NCBI RefSeq assembly: GCF_001456025.1
Contig: NZ_LMTZ01000084.1
Coordinates: 62,001 to 126,000 of the forward strand
Length of the DNA: 64,000 nt
From: Mastigocoleus testarum BC008
Lineage (GTDB): Bacteria; Cyanobacteriota; Cyanobacteriia; Cyanobacteriales; Nostocaceae
Reading direction: 5' to 3'
How positions within the stretch are numbered: position 1 is the first letter of the stretch; each line of letters opens with the position of its first letter. The notes under the pieces were generated by a model that was not told the DNA's origin, made no database searches, and worked only from the letters and a program-made list of their open reading frames with translations. Of the stretch, positions 9,072-18,836 are shown one piece after another. The translations under genes were made by a program, and so were the position numbers.

Positions 9072-10568
9072 CTTTCAAATTACTTAATCCCGCTTGCGGG
9101 ATTGAAACAATTGTCATACTTTACTAGGATTCGCTAGCGCTACATTTCAAATTACTTAATCCCGCTTGCGGGATTGAAACAGTTCCCCTACTCTGGTTAA
9201 ATCTGGTTGAATATTCTTTCAAATTACTTAATCCCGCTTGCGGGATTGAAACAACCTACCCCTGTTAACCCAGCGACAACTAAACCTCTTTCAAATTACT
9301 TAATCCCGCTTGCGGGATTGAAACGTCCCAGTTGAGGAATGGCTTTAACCAAAGATTGACTTTCAAATTACTTAATCCCGCTTGCGGGATTGAAACTTCA
9401 GATGAAAGTCTGGACCCAAGGGCGTACAAAGCTTTCAAATTACTTAATCCCGCTTGCGGGATTGAAACATAGTAGGATTTTATCTGGTTTATTGCTATTT
9501 AAAGCTTCCTGCTTTCAAATTACTTAATCCCGCTTGCGGGATTGAAACAGAAGAAGCGGCTATGACTGCGGCTAGTCGCCAAGCTTTCAAATTACTTAAT
9601 CCCGCTTGCGGGATTGAAACTTTAAAGCAGCGATCGCTACCGAGCACAAAGCTCTTTCAAATTACTTAATCCCGCTTGCGGGATTGAAACAAGAAGGAGT
9701 TGATCGCATAGAAAAACAAAGTACAGACTTTCAAATTACTTAATCCCGCTTGCGGGATTGAAACTACAAATTTAGTTGATTTATGCACAGCTGCTGGACA
9801 CTTTCAAATTACTTAATCCCGCTTGCGGGATTGAAACAATTAACAACTCGATTTGAACTGGTATTCAGAACTTCTTTCAAATTACTTAATCCCGCTTGCG
9901 GGATTGAAACAACTAAGCCTTGTCCCAGCCCTCATCAAAGTGGTGGGACTTTCAATTTAAATAATCCCGCTTGCGGGATTGAAACGATTGGTTGAATCAG
10001 AATAGAGAAGATGGCTTGATTCTTTCAATTTAAATAATCCCGCTTGCGGGATTGAAACAATCAATAAATCGTTTTCTGTCTATTGAATCCATAATTCTTT
10101 CAATTTAAATAATCCCGCTTGCGGGATTGAAACTCATCTTCAATTTCATCTAATAATAAAAAGTCGTCTTCTTTCAATTTAAATAATCCCGCTTGCGGGA
10201 TTGAAACTCTCTAGTTCGGATTGCTTAAATAAATTTTGCATACCTTTCAATTTAAATAATCCCGCTTGCGGGATTGAAACTTTTATCTGCGATCGCACCA
10301 AATTGAACAACAACCTCTTTCAATTTAAATAATCCCGCTTGCGGGATTGAAACCGCTACGTTGTACCCGTTTAACCACTGTAATAGTTTCTTTCAATTTA
10401 AATAATCCCGCTTGCGGGATTGAAACTCTTGATTTGATACCCACAACCACTCATTGTCTAATCTTTCAATTTAAATAATCCCGCTTGCGGGATTGAAACC
10501 TAGCGAATCCACTTTGACGCGCACTTTTTCTAAGCTTTCAATTTAAATAATCCCGCTTGCGGGATTGA
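9072..10568 (+). CRISPR. CRISPR array 1: 21 repeats of 37 nt, 20 spacers, two repeat variants
   Basis: Repeats start at 9072, 9144, 9216, 9288, 9360, 9432, 9512, 9584, 9654, 9728, 9801, 9874 (variant 1, CTTTCAAATTACTTAATCCC start) and 9949, 10022, 10097, 10171, 10244, 10317, 10390, 10463, 10535 (variant 2, CTTTCAATTTAAATAATCCC start). All end in GCGGGATTGAAAC and can form an AATCCCG...CGGGATT hairpin. Spacers are 33-43 nt: mode 35 in the variant-1 half, 36 in the variant-2 half. The handle ATTGAAAC and the disrupted last repeat indicate + strand transcription from the left. The last repeat is cut by an inserted element (10569-10692) and its final AAC lies at 10696-10698. No cas genes adjoin; the nearest are 23 kb away. 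Confidence 0.98.
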
Positions 10569-10692
10569 TATCATGTCTGGTAAAACACTTGCGATAAGGT
10601 TCGTAGTAGCGCTTGAGCGCCAATATCTTTACTATGGCGCTAAAGCGCTACTACAAACATATTTTTTCATAAGTAATTAGGCGGACATGATA
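10569..10692. mobile_element. 124-bp MITE-like element inserted in the last CRISPR repeat
   Basis: The element begins TATCATGTCTG and ends CGGACATGATA, an 11-bp terminal inverted repeat with one mismatch. It is flanked on both sides by TGA (10566-10568 and 10693-10695), read as a 3-bp target duplication. Removing the element and one TGA restores a perfect 37-nt variant-2 repeat. Internally, GTAGTAGCGC and GCGCTACTAC form a second inverted pair. It codes for nothing and would need a transposase in trans. A related GCGCTAAAGCGCTACTAC segment occurs near 49712-49734. Confidence 0.8.
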
Positions 10693-10698
10693 TGAAAC

Positions 10699-10972
10699 AT
10701 ATATATAAATTACTCAAATACAACAAATCGGCAGACGGTGCGTTAGACCTATTTGAGTTATCTTTAGAAATCAAATATAGTAATGGGTCTAACACACCCT
10801 ACAGTAATTTTGTTTGTTAAAAGTCTAGAGTTATCAGTTATCAGTTATCAGTTTATGGCTAACACCACGCCCTTACGGGCTACAGTTATCAGTTAGTTCT
10901 TACTCTTTACTTATTACTCATTACTTATTACTTATTACTTATTACTTATTACTTATTACTCATTACTTCTTC
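10699..10972. repeat. Non-coding repeat-rich stretch after array 1
   Basis: Contains an inverted GTGCGTTAGACC / GGTCTAACACACC pair (about 10739-10799), TTATCAG repeats, an inverse copy of the CCCGTAAGGGCG dispersed repeat (10853-10882), and a CTTATTACTTATTA heptamer tract up to the stop codon of the SWIM gene. No gene seen. Confidence 0.7.
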
Positions 10973-12751
10973 TCACCCCATACCTGCTTGCTTAAATAAA
11001 CCCATTAATTTGCGTTTGCGAACATGCTGTTGAATTAAACTTTCTTTGTAGTTAGACCAATCTGCTTTTCTCCGCGATTCTAAATAAGCATTGCGTGCTT
11101 GTTCTAACCAATCAACAGCAAACTTATAGTATTCTGATTTACCCGCATTCATAATTTTTTCCGCACGTTTACGGGCATTAGCAATCACCCAATCAGGATT
11201 TTCCTTAATTGCTGTACGCATCACTCGATGGATTAACTCTGCATGGTAAGAACTGAGATCGGTGACGGTATTGATTGCATCATCAACTAGTCCTTCATGC
11301 AGGAAAATATCTACTTTTGCAGATTCCTTATTCCAACCCAAATAAGTACGGAGAATTTCCAGTAAATCTTGCTTGACAATTTTCCAATTGTCCCCGGCTA
11401 AATCTTGGATTGTTTGGTAATCAATAAAAGATGGACTAGCTGCAAAGGCTGTTTTTCTTGATGTTAAAGCTACTTCAAGATTACCTAACTCTTCAGCTAG
11501 ATCGCTTGTCCAAGTTCCTAACTCATAACGGGAATGACCTGGTAATTTTAAACCCATTTGGGCAATCTCTAAAGCTTCTTGGGATGCTCCCTGCATCTTT
11601 AATGTGCGAGCAAGAGCATAAGCTTCCTCCATTAAGGTCATTTGAGCTTGGGCGGCTTTTGTGGCTTCTTCCACCCGACCCAAACGCGCCAACATTGTCA
11701 GATATTCCTGGGTTTGTCCTTCTGCTTCTGCCAAATAGAGATATTCTTGATAACATTGCTGTCGTTCGAGAATTTTTAAGCGAACTAAAGCTAAATCATC
11801 AGCATAATCTGGAGGTTCTGCTTCCCAAGCACCTAAATTAGTGATATTTCCTTCTAAAACTTCCAATAGTGGGGGATAATCCCAACCCTGTCGCAATGCT
11901 TCTAAAGCCAAATTAAAATCAGCATTCCATTCATCCTGCCATCCTTCCAAATTTAACTGTAAATCAGTTTTCTCTTTCGGGGTGAGTTCAACGCTAAGAA
12001 TTGCTTCACACCAAGCATCATTGAGTTCTTCGACAATTTCTTCATTGTCAGCGCCATATTGCTCTACATCTTCCCAATTATCAACACAAGTAGAAGTAAT
12101 TGCTCTCAAAAACGCCAAAGCATTATGTGCATCACCGTGATTGCAGAACTCCACAGCTGTTTGTACTAAACTTAATAATTCTTCGCGGATTGGGTCGTCT
12201 TCATAACCATCTTCCCAGTAGCGCACTGCATCATGAAGAATGTTACGTACCTGTCGACGCAAAGGTGCAGTATCTAAAGCTTGACGGATGGGTTTAGCTG
12301 CAACAGATTTTTGAGGTGTTACCGTTTGGGTTATTAAACTTACATGCTGGTCAATATCTTCGATCAGATGGGGATGTTCCTGAACCAAATCTTGTACTAG
12401 CTTTTGGGTTTGCAGATGGTCTAAGGAATCTAGTAATTTCTCTAAAGTTGGACGCTTTTGAATACTTTCAGGGTGACGTACGCACATGAGCATTGTGGCT
12501 ACAATGTGCTTGCACCATCCATCAAAATTATAAGCGCAATTACAGTCCGCGAAATGAATGCCATTGCGGTCAAATTTTACTCTAACAGCATAGGTTCCAA
12601 TTTCCCTTGCTTCTACTTCCGACTGCAGAAGGTCACCACGTAGAGTTAAAGAAATAACCGCACCAACTTGATAATAATCTTCACCTCGTTGAAAAGATTT
12701 AGCATTAGCGCGATCGCGAATAACTGCTTCGCTGAGTTTGGGAATAGACAT
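10973..12751 (-). CDS. SWIM zinc finger domain protein
   Basis: 592 aa. The N-terminal part carries a SWIM motif CxCx7CxH (C70, C72, C80, H82 in DCNCAYNFDGWCKH), a zinc-binding module of bacterial, plant and archaeal proteins that can contact DNA or protein. The rest is predicted to be mostly helical with repeat-like segments (LARLGRVEEATKAAQAQ, ALEIAQMGLKL), suggestive of TPR/HEAT-like scaffolding. No enzymatic motif is visible. Function unknown. It stands alone between CRISPR array 1 and lpdA, with repeat tracts on both sides. Confidence 0.85.
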   Translation of the reverse strand: MSIPKLSEAVIRDRANAKSFQRGEDYYQVGAVISLTLRGDLLQSEVEAREIGTYAVRVKFDRNGIHFADCNCAYNFDGWCKHIVATMLMCVRHPESIQKRPTLEKLLDSLDHLQTQKLVQDLVQEHPHLIEDIDQHVSLITQTVTPQKSVAAKPIRQALDTAPLRRQVRNILHDAVRYWEDGYEDDPIREELLSLVQTAVEFCNHGDAHNALAFLRAITSTCVDNWEDVEQYGADNEEIVEELNDAWCEAILSVELTPKEKTDLQLNLEGWQDEWNADFNLALEALRQGWDYPPLLEVLEGNITNLGAWEAEPPDYADDLALVRLKILERQQCYQEYLYLAEAEGQTQEYLTMLARLGRVEEATKAAQAQMTLMEEAYALARTLKMQGASQEALEIAQMGLKLPGHSRYELGTWTSDLAEELGNLEVALTSRKTAFAASPSFIDYQTIQDLAGDNWKIVKQDLLEILRTYLGWNKESAKVDIFLHEGLVDDAINTVTDLSSYHAELIHRVMRTAIKENPDWVIANARKRAEKIMNAGKSEYYKFAVDWLEQARNAYLESRRKADWSNYKESLIQQHVRKRKLMGLFKQAGMG

Positions 12752-13340
12752 TAGAGTTACTTACGCATGATTCTTACAAACCATCGTCCCGAAAAATTTC
12801 ACCGAAAAATTTCACCGAAAAATTTTAATTTTCAGCAGCATATGGAGCAAAGTTTCACAGGGTATCACAGGATAAATTCTAAACCCAAATTAGTAGATAG
12901 ATTTTCTCTACTTCAAAAAGCTTAAAGTCAGGAATCAGGAGTCAGGAGTCAGAAGTCAGGAGTTAGGAGTCAGAAGTCAGAAGTCAGGAGTTAGGAGTCA
13001 GAAGTCAGGAGTTAGGAGTCAGAAGTCAGGAGTTAGGAGTCAGGAGTCAGAAGTCAGGAGTCAGGAGTCAGAAGTCAGGAGTCAGAAGTCAGAAGTCAGG
13101 AGTCAGAATAACCTTATCAATTCATTCCTTATTACTCAATTGCTAACGCAATGCTCTGCTAACACTCATTACCAATTACCAATTACCCATTACCCATTAC
13201 CAATTACCAATTACCTAATCCCCAATCCCCAAAATCATCATTACCATAAAGGCAAAAGCAACTAAAATTGATTAGGTTTGCACTGATTGCTTTCTAAACT
13301 GCAAAATAAATAGGCAAAGCGTACTTACGGGGACAATAAA
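12752..13340. repeat. Intergenic repeats upstream of lpdA
   Basis: A 13-nt tandem (TTCACCGAAAAAT) occurs at about 12790-12828. A long GGAGTCA/GAAGTCA heptamer STRR runs from about 12927 to 13108. Further short repeats (TACCAATTACC type) lie at 13160-13215. The lpdA promoter must lie in the last ~100 bases. No gene seen. Confidence 0.8.
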
Positions 13341-14771
13341 GTGAGCCAGGGATTTGATTACGATTTATTGATTATTGGGGCTGGTGTTGGCGGACATGGC
13401 GCTGCACTACACGCAGTTAGTTGTGGTTTGAAAACTGCGATCGTGGAAGCCGGTGACATGGGTGGAACCTGTGTAAATCGAGGTTGTATCCCATCAAAGG
13501 CGTTACTCGCTGCTTCCGGACGCGTGCGGGACTTACGTAATGCTCACCATCTTAAAACCCTAGGAATTCAAGTCGGTAATGTTGATTTTGATAGACAAGC
13601 CATTGCTGACCATGCGGGAAATTTAGTAGCGAAAATTCAAGGTGATTTAACCAATAGCCTCAAACGTTTGAAGGTAGATATTATTCGTGGCTGGGGAAAG
13701 GTGGTTGGGAATCAAAAAGTTAGTGTGGTTACTGATAGTGGTGAGAAAACTTTTACAGCTAAAGATATTATTCTTTCCCCCGGTTCTGTTCCCTTTGTAC
13801 CCCCAGGGATTGAAGTAGATGGCAAAACTGTATTTACCAGTGACCAAGGGGTTAAACTAGAATCTTTGCCGGATTGGGTGGCAATTATTGGTAGTGGTTA
13901 CATTGGTTTAGAATTTTCTGATATTTACTCGGCTTTGGGTTGCGAAATCACTATGATAGAAGCTTTACCGCAATTAATGCCGGGATTTGACCGCGATATT
14001 GCTAAACTGGCACAAAGGGTTTTAATTACTCCCCGCGATATCGAAACCTACACCGGAATCTACGCGAAAAAAGTTATTCCCGGTTCGCCGGTAATTATTG
14101 AATTAGCAAACTTTGAAACTAAAGAAGATGTAGATGTTTTAGAAGTTGATGCTTGTCTCGTCGCAACTGGGCGTATTCCGGCAACTAAGGATCTTGGTTT
14201 AGAATCCGTAGGGGTAGAACTTAACAAACGTAACTTTATCCCTGTTAATGACACCATGGCGGTATTGAGTGGGGGTGAAGTTGTACCTCACTTATGGGCA
14301 ATTGGCGACGCGACCGGCAAAATGATGTTAGCCCATGCTGCTTCAGCACAAGGTATAATTGCTGTAGAAAATATTTGTGGCAGAACCAAGGAAGTAGATT
14401 ATCAGGCAATTCCAGCTGCGGCATTTACCCATCCTGAAGTTAGTTATGTGGGTATGACCGAAGTTCAGGCTAAGGAAAAAGCTAGCGCTGAAGGCTTTGA
14501 AATTGGTGTGAGTAAAAGTTATTTCAAAGGCAATTCTAAAGCTTTAGCTGAAGCTGAAGCTGACGGTATTGCTAAAGTGATTTACCGCAAAGATACAGGC
14601 GAAGTTTTAGGAGTTCATATTTTCGGGATCCATGCTTCAGATTTGATTCATGAAGCCTCCAGTGCGATCGCAAACCGTCAACAAGTACAAAACCTAGCTC
14701 ATTTAGTTCACGCTCATCCGACACTTTCTGAAGTTCTGGATGAAGCATATAAACGGGCTGTTGTGTCTTAG
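13341..14771 (+). CDS. lpdA: Dihydrolipoyl dehydrogenase
   Basis: 476 aa flavoprotein (E3) that reoxidises dihydrolipoamide of pyruvate dehydrogenase and glycine cleavage complexes with NAD+. FAD-binding GAGVGG (13-18), redox disulfide C44/C49 in [19 protein letters not shown]-binding GSGYIGLE in the middle and the C-terminal dimer-partner His-Glu pair in [12 protein letters not shown] (H459, E464) are all present. GTG start at 13341 follows GGGGAC at a suitable distance and gives the standard N-terminus [10 protein letters not shown]. Full length. trpC follows 290 nt later across a repeat tract. Confidence 0.96.
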   Translation: MSQGFDYDLLIIGAGVGGHGAALHAVSCGLKTAIVEAGDMGGTCVNRGCIPSKALLAASGRVRDLRNAHHLKTLGIQVGNVDFDRQAIADHAGNLVAKIQGDLTNSLKRLKVDIIRGWGKVVGNQKVSVVTDSGEKTFTAKDIILSPGSVPFVPPGIEVDGKTVFTSDQGVKLESLPDWVAIIGSGYIGLEFSDIYSALGCEITMIEALPQLMPGFDRDIAKLAQRVLITPRDIETYTGIYAKKVIPGSPVIIELANFETKEDVDVLEVDACLVATGRIPATKDLGLESVGVELNKRNFIPVNDTMAVLSGGEVVPHLWAIGDATGKMMLAHAASAQGIIAVENICGRTKEVDYQAIPAAAFTHPEVSYVGMTEVQAKEKASAEGFEIGVSKSYFKGNSKALAEAEADGIAKVIYRKDTGEVLGVHIFGIHASDLIHEASSAIANRQQVQNLAHLVHAHPTLSEVLDEAYKRAVVS

Positions 14772-15061
14772 TTGTGGGGATTGGAGACTAGCGACTGGCG
14801 ACTGGCGACTAGGGATTGGGGACTGGGAAATCAATTATTTTTATTCTGGATCCTAGTTTCTAAATCCTGACTCCTGACTCCTAATTCCTGACTCCTGACT
14901 CCTGACTCCTAATTCCTGACTCCTAATTCCTGACTGCTGACTCCTGACTCCTGACTCCTGCTCGCTCGTTAGAGCGCGGTCTGTCCTGACTCCTAATTCC
15001 TGACTCCTGACTCCTAACTCCTAACTCCTAACTCCTAACTCCTATTAACTGATAACTGATA
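14772..15061. repeat. STRR tract between lpdA and trpC
   Basis: Heptamer repeats CTCCTGA/CTCCTAA fill 14865-15043, interrupted at about 14961-14984 by a non-repeat piece. A shorter GACTGGC-type tract lies at 14786-14826. The repeats end 19 nt before the trpC start codon, so the native trpC leader has been displaced or is made of repeat. Confidence 0.85.
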
Positions 15062-15943
15062 ATGCAAATTCGTCGCCGTCAACCCAGTCCAGCAGTTTCC
15101 GTTTCTATTTTGCGCTATCAGGTTGCTGTACCAGATGCTGAACCCAACAATATTTTGGAGGAAATTGTTTGGCATAAGGAAGTAGAAGTAGAGCAAATGC
15201 GTTTAAAAAAACCTTTGCTTGAATTACGCAAACAGGTAATTAATGCACCACCTACCCGCGATTTTGTTCGAGCGCTACGGGAAGGTAAAACACAACCAGC
15301 ATTAATCGCAGAGGTAAAAAAAGCTTCTCCTTCCAAAGGGGTAATCCAAGAAGATTTTGACCCGGTAGATATTGCTCGTAAATACCAGCAAGGTGGCGCT
15401 AGTTGTCTTTCTGTACTGACTGATAGTAAATTCTTTCAGGGCAGTTTTGAAAATTTAGCTGCCGTTCGGGCTGCCGTAGATTTACCGTTACTGTGCAAAG
15501 AATTTATCATCTACCCTTACCAAATGCACTTAGCTCGAATCCACGGTGCGGATGCTGTATTATTGATTGCTGCTATACTGAGTGATCGCGATTTACAATA
15601 CTTCGTTAAAATTGCCAAAAGTTTACAAATGGCAGCCTTAATTGAGGTACACACCCTGGAAGAGCTAGATCGGGTGTTAAGTTTAGATGGCGTTTCCTTG
15701 ATTGGGATCAATAATCGTAACCTAGAAGACTTCTCTGTGGATTTGCAAACTACCTGTCAGTTGTTAGAGTTAAGAAAGGAGCAACTACAACAACGAGATA
15801 TTTTAATTGTGAGTGAGTCGGGATTACATACCCCCGAAGACCTCGCAACGGTTGCTTCCTCAGGTGCATCTGCAGTTCTGATTGGTGAATCTTTGGTAAA
15901 ACAATCAGATCCACAAAAAGCGATTACAGAATTATTTGCCTAA
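15062..15943 (+). CDS. trpC: Indole-3-glycerol-phosphate synthase
   Basis: 293 aa (beta/alpha)8-barrel enzyme of tryptophan synthesis that closes the indole ring of CdRP with loss of CO2. Motifs: [14 protein letters not shown] (catalytic Lys, phosphate region), [29 protein letters not shown] and [12 protein letters not shown]. An N-terminal extension of about 30 residues ([20 protein letters not shown]) is typical of cyanobacterial homologues as I recall, which supports the ATG at 15062 despite the absence of a Shine-Dalgarno; the upstream sequence is repeat-derived. No other trp gene is in the window. Confidence 0.95.
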   Translation: MQIRRRQPSPAVSVSILRYQVAVPDAEPNNILEEIVWHKEVEVEQMRLKKPLLELRKQVINAPPTRDFVRALREGKTQPALIAEVKKASPSKGVIQEDFDPVDIARKYQQGGASCLSVLTDSKFFQGSFENLAAVRAAVDLPLLCKEFIIYPYQMHLARIHGADAVLLIAAILSDRDLQYFVKIAKSLQMAALIEVHTLEELDRVLSLDGVSLIGINNRNLEDFSVDLQTTCQLLELRKEQLQQRDILIVSESGLHTPEDLATVASSGASAVLIGESLVKQSDPQKAITELFA

Positions 15944-16159
15944 ATCCTAATCTTCTACGGATTAACTCCTTAGGAGTAAGAATTATGAAATAAGAATTTT
16001 AGTGCAATTACTTTATTGTAATTATTTCTGCTTATGTTAATTACGCGTTTGCCTATGCCAAATTTATTTAATCTTAAGCAAGAATTTTTAACGAATTAAC
16101 CTGCGACTAATCAGACAAATCGATCAAGCAATTTAAAATTCTTATCTTTAATTGATTTC

Positions 16160-16396
16160 ATGGAGCAAATTCCTCTACCTTCACCCGTTCATTATGAACT
16201 AATACTACAACTACTCGAAAGACAAACAATGTCAGCAGTTTATCAAAACCCGAATCTGCGAAATCAGGTAAACCAGCTGATCGTAACTCTGAGAAAAGCT
16301 GCAGTTCAGCAAAAGCAACTGGAAGAAGTTTGTCAAGTTTCTTCTTTAGAAGTTGAGCACCGCTGGTCTGTAAATCATTTAACAGACAAACTATAA
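16160..16396 (+). CDS. Small conserved cyanobacterial protein (DUF5340-like)
   Basis: 78 aa, soluble, mainly helical: MEQIPLPSPVHYELILQLLE followed by a Gln/Leu-rich helix with LIVTLRKAAVQQKQLEE. From memory this resembles the cyanobacterial DUF5340 family, whose function is unknown. No good Shine-Dalgarno is visible. It is followed by nearly 1 kb of non-coding DNA, so it is probably monocistronic. Confidence 0.65.
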   Translation: MEQIPLPSPVHYELILQLLERQTMSAVYQNPNLRNQVNQLIVTLRKAAVQQKQLEEVCQVSSLEVEHRWSVNHLTDKL

Positions 16397-17365
16397 ATAA
16401 ATTTACTGTGGAATTTTTTATTACAGGAGGTGATTAAGAGCTTTATTCTTGCTTTACAACTCGAGTTGTAAACTTACTGCTTGCAAATAGATTCCTTGAA
16501 AAACTTGGATAAATTTAAATAAAGAGTCAGAGACTCTATGTTCTAGTTACCGATTTGTATGGAAACCAGGATGTAGAGACTCCGTCTCCCTGCGCTCGCA
16601 ACAGGTTAAATTTCCAATACTTTTGATTTACGTATACATCAGAATGAATTATTCAAACTGAGATCAAAAAACTGTTTTCACACAAGACAAACCATATTTG
16701 TAGAATGAGGCGTACATTCGAGGTGAATACGCAAAGCCTAGTACCCATGGTACTAAACACGCGAAACAATTTCTTACCTACACTACTAATGGATTTACAG
16801 GGTCAAATATTTACGGGAACAACAAAATGGACCCTGCTTTGTACAGCGTCAAAAATTATATTAGTGTCAAAGACAAATTCAAAGTTCAAAAATCAAAAAA
16901 AATTATCCGAAATTGCTTAGCATTTCAGCTTAGAATCCTGAATTTGAATCAACACGATTTTTTTGCAGTCATAATATGGAAAAATCCATAACAAGTACTG
17001 CAAGAGCTGCTAGTTCGCCTGCACTTAATCAAACAGTAACTCAAGTGAAGTGAGCAAATTCACTCTGCTGTCACTATCTTATAAATAACGTGGCAAACCA
17101 TATTAAATATTTTTTTGAAATTTGTCAACTTACACCGTCGGAAAGCTTGTGAAACACGGTAAACAGTAGCTTTTAAATGGGAAATTGACTTTTCTCGAAT
17201 AAAATTCGAGTTAACACAGAAAGTAAAACAATCGAGTGGCTAGTGCTACTAGATTTTTTAACTCTCAATCGGGTGAAATTGCTGTTAATGCTACGTGCAG
17301 TATCAACTTTTTCGGCAAAAAGATTTCATCGGCTACTATTGGCTGTCTTGAATAAGGATTTATAC
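16397..17365. other. Intergenic region with a perfect 20-bp palindrome, no gene seen
   Basis: 969 bases. A perfect palindrome (TTTACAACTC and its complement) lies at 16453-16472, without a T-run, so it looks more like a binding site than a terminator. A GGAGGTGATT string at 16425-16434 matches the 16S anti-SD extensively but is not followed by a credible ORF. A 71-codon + strand ORF at 16705-16920 has no family features and is ignored. Confidence 0.5.
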
Positions 17366-17557
17366 TTATGCAGTTTCCAACCAATCAAAAACTAGATCTA
17401 ATTGCTCGAGAGTAATTAAACCATACTGCCAAAGAATCATTGGTAGAGGACCTGGATCTTGCTCGCTATGGCGTAGAGCGACGCCAATACAAGCAGGAGA
17501 AATCGCTAACTCCTCTTGTAAAAAGTTAATTAATCTGGAATAAGTGGACGGTGACAT
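17366..17557 (-). CDS. DUF2949 family protein
   Basis: 63 aa from the ATG at 17557: begins MSPSTYSRLINFLQEELAIS, with QDPGPLPMILWQYGLITLEQ in the centre and DWLETA at the end. This matches the small cyanobacterial DUF2949 family (unknown function) as I remember it. The frame is open further upstream to 17674, but that part has no conservation features, and GGGGTGAG lies correctly spaced before 17557, so the shorter start is chosen. Predicted soluble. Confidence 0.8.
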   Translation of the reverse strand: MSPSTYSRLINFLQEELAISPACIGVALRHSEQDPGPLPMILWQYGLITLEQLDLVFDWLETA

Positions 17558-17674
17558 ATGTATCTCACCCCTGTGCTTAGTGTGTGTTGTCTTATAAAAA
17601 TCAACCATGATTAAGTAGTAGGTAATTAGTATTTCATCTGTTTGTCTGCCGCAAAAAGAGAAAAAATACGACAA

Positions 17675-18012
17675 ATTAAACTGATGAACCGGTATGAAAG
17701 CGCTCTGTAGAAGGCCTTTAGGGAATTGTTAGTGTTCAGAGCGATTCGCCTACTTAATCTGGAGGAACAAGTGTATTTGGTCAAATAAATTTCATCTTCC
17801 TTGGCCTTAAGTTTTATTTTATTACACTTATAGCTAACAAGGTTAATTGAAATTATCTTCCTTCATCAACGTTTAGCTACACTAATGTCGTTAGCCTAGC
17901 ATGGCCCAACCAAAAGGAAGATTTTTGTAACCAAGTACTAAAACTTTTATCCAACTACAGATGCAGTAGGTTTTCTGCAATGTTGGCACTAAATCACATC
18001 TTAGCTCGCTTG
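17675..18012 (+). ncRNA. Candidate + strand small RNA ending at an intrinsic terminator
   Basis: The region between two minus-strand genes ends in a strong + strand terminator (18013-18046), yet no + strand gene lies upstream of it. A short non-coding transcript is therefore plausible; its start is not determined. The only coding candidate is a five-codon frame after GGAGG at 17761 (GTG at 17771). I do not recognise 6S RNA, Yfr1, tmRNA or RNase P RNA here. Confidence 0.35.
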
Positions 18013-18046
18013 CCTAGTATTCTGCCATGATACTAGGTTTTTTTTT
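18013..18046 (+). terminator. Rho-independent terminator
   Basis: Perfect 8-bp stem CCTAGTAT/ATACTAGG with a 9-nt loop (18013-18037), followed by nine T residues on the + strand. On the minus strand the stem is not followed by a T-run, so it serves + strand transcription. Confidence 0.8.
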
Positions 18047-18161
18047 ACACTTTATTTTTTTGGCTTTATTTTACCAATAACTCAAAATATTGTGCAGTAA
18101 GCTGTACAAAAAAATATACTAGTAAAAATACTTACGTAGTGTAAACAAAATAATTACTACA

Positions 18162-18692
18162 TTATTTTTTGTTGAGATGGCGAATGGTGATGCGATCGCC
18201 TGGTTTTAAATTTAATTCTGCGGTATGTCCCGCTCTTAATTCAATAACCTGGTCTATTAATTTTCTTGGTCCGTAAGTTGGACAAGGAATACTCTCACAA
18301 GGAGGTACATCAGCAGCAATATACTGTACTACTCCGTTAAGCATGAAGACCATATCTAAAGGTACGGGTACATTCTTCATCCAAAATCTTGCTGGTTGGG
18401 GAGAAGGAAACACAAAAAGCATACCCCTTTTATCCGGAAGTGCGGGGCGATACATCAAACCCATTGCTTGTTCTTGGGGCGTTCGCGCTACTTCCAGCTG
18501 AATTTCTGCACCATCAGGAGTAATAGCAATAGCAGAGATTGGTAATTGCTGACCTAATTTTTTGGCAATCGGAACATTAGATTTCAGTGCTGGTGTTGAT
18601 AAAGGTTGAGAATTTTCGGCTACCGTTAAGTTCGAACAACCAATTAACAATATATTCAGCACTAATAAAAGTATACTGAGGTAAGGAAACAT
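18162..18692 (-). CDS. DUF192 family lipoprotein
   Basis: 176 aa. The N-terminus is a lipoprotein signal (hydrophobic LSILLLVLNILLIGCS, lipobox Cys at about 19), so it should be membrane-anchored on the outside of the plasma membrane. The DUF192 domain follows: ARTPQEQAMGLMYRPALP, GMLFVFPSPQPARFWMKNV, PLDMVFM and a C-terminal strand block ending GDRITIRHLNKK. Family function is unknown; several members are small secreted beta-barrel proteins. It ends close to the terminator-bearing intergenic region; nblR lies upstream in the same direction, 144 nt away. Confidence 0.88.
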   Translation of the reverse strand: MFPYLSILLLVLNILLIGCSNLTVAENSQPLSTPALKSNVPIAKKLGQQLPISAIAITPDGAEIQLEVARTPQEQAMGLMYRPALPDKRGMLFVFPSPQPARFWMKNVPVPLDMVFMLNGVVQYIAADVPPCESIPCPTYGPRKLIDQVIELRAGHTAELNLKPGDRITIRHLNKK

Positions 18693-18836
18693 AACAATTT
18701 AAATGGGTAACCAAAAAACGAAATAAACATCTTTGGCTTTTTTAACTAAAACTGTTTAGCCAAAACTGTTTAGCCAGAGATTATACCAAGGTTAACCTAT
18801 AAAATTACAATCCAACCTCTCTCGGTTCCGAATTTT

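Noticed and set aside
8810..9127. 105-codon + strand ORF before array 1
   Set aside because: It covers the leader and ends inside the first spacer; part of the product is translated CRISPR repeat (LLNPACGIET).
9783..9995. 70-codon ORF inside array 1
   Set aside because: Product is three translated repeats with spacers; a by-product of the array.
16425..16434. AGGAGGTGATT, an extended match to the 16S anti-Shine-Dalgarno
   Set aside because: No ORF longer than 13 codons follows at a usable distance; could be part of an rRNA-like chance match.
16705..16920. 71-codon ORF
   Set aside because: No Shine-Dalgarno, low-complexity end, no family features.
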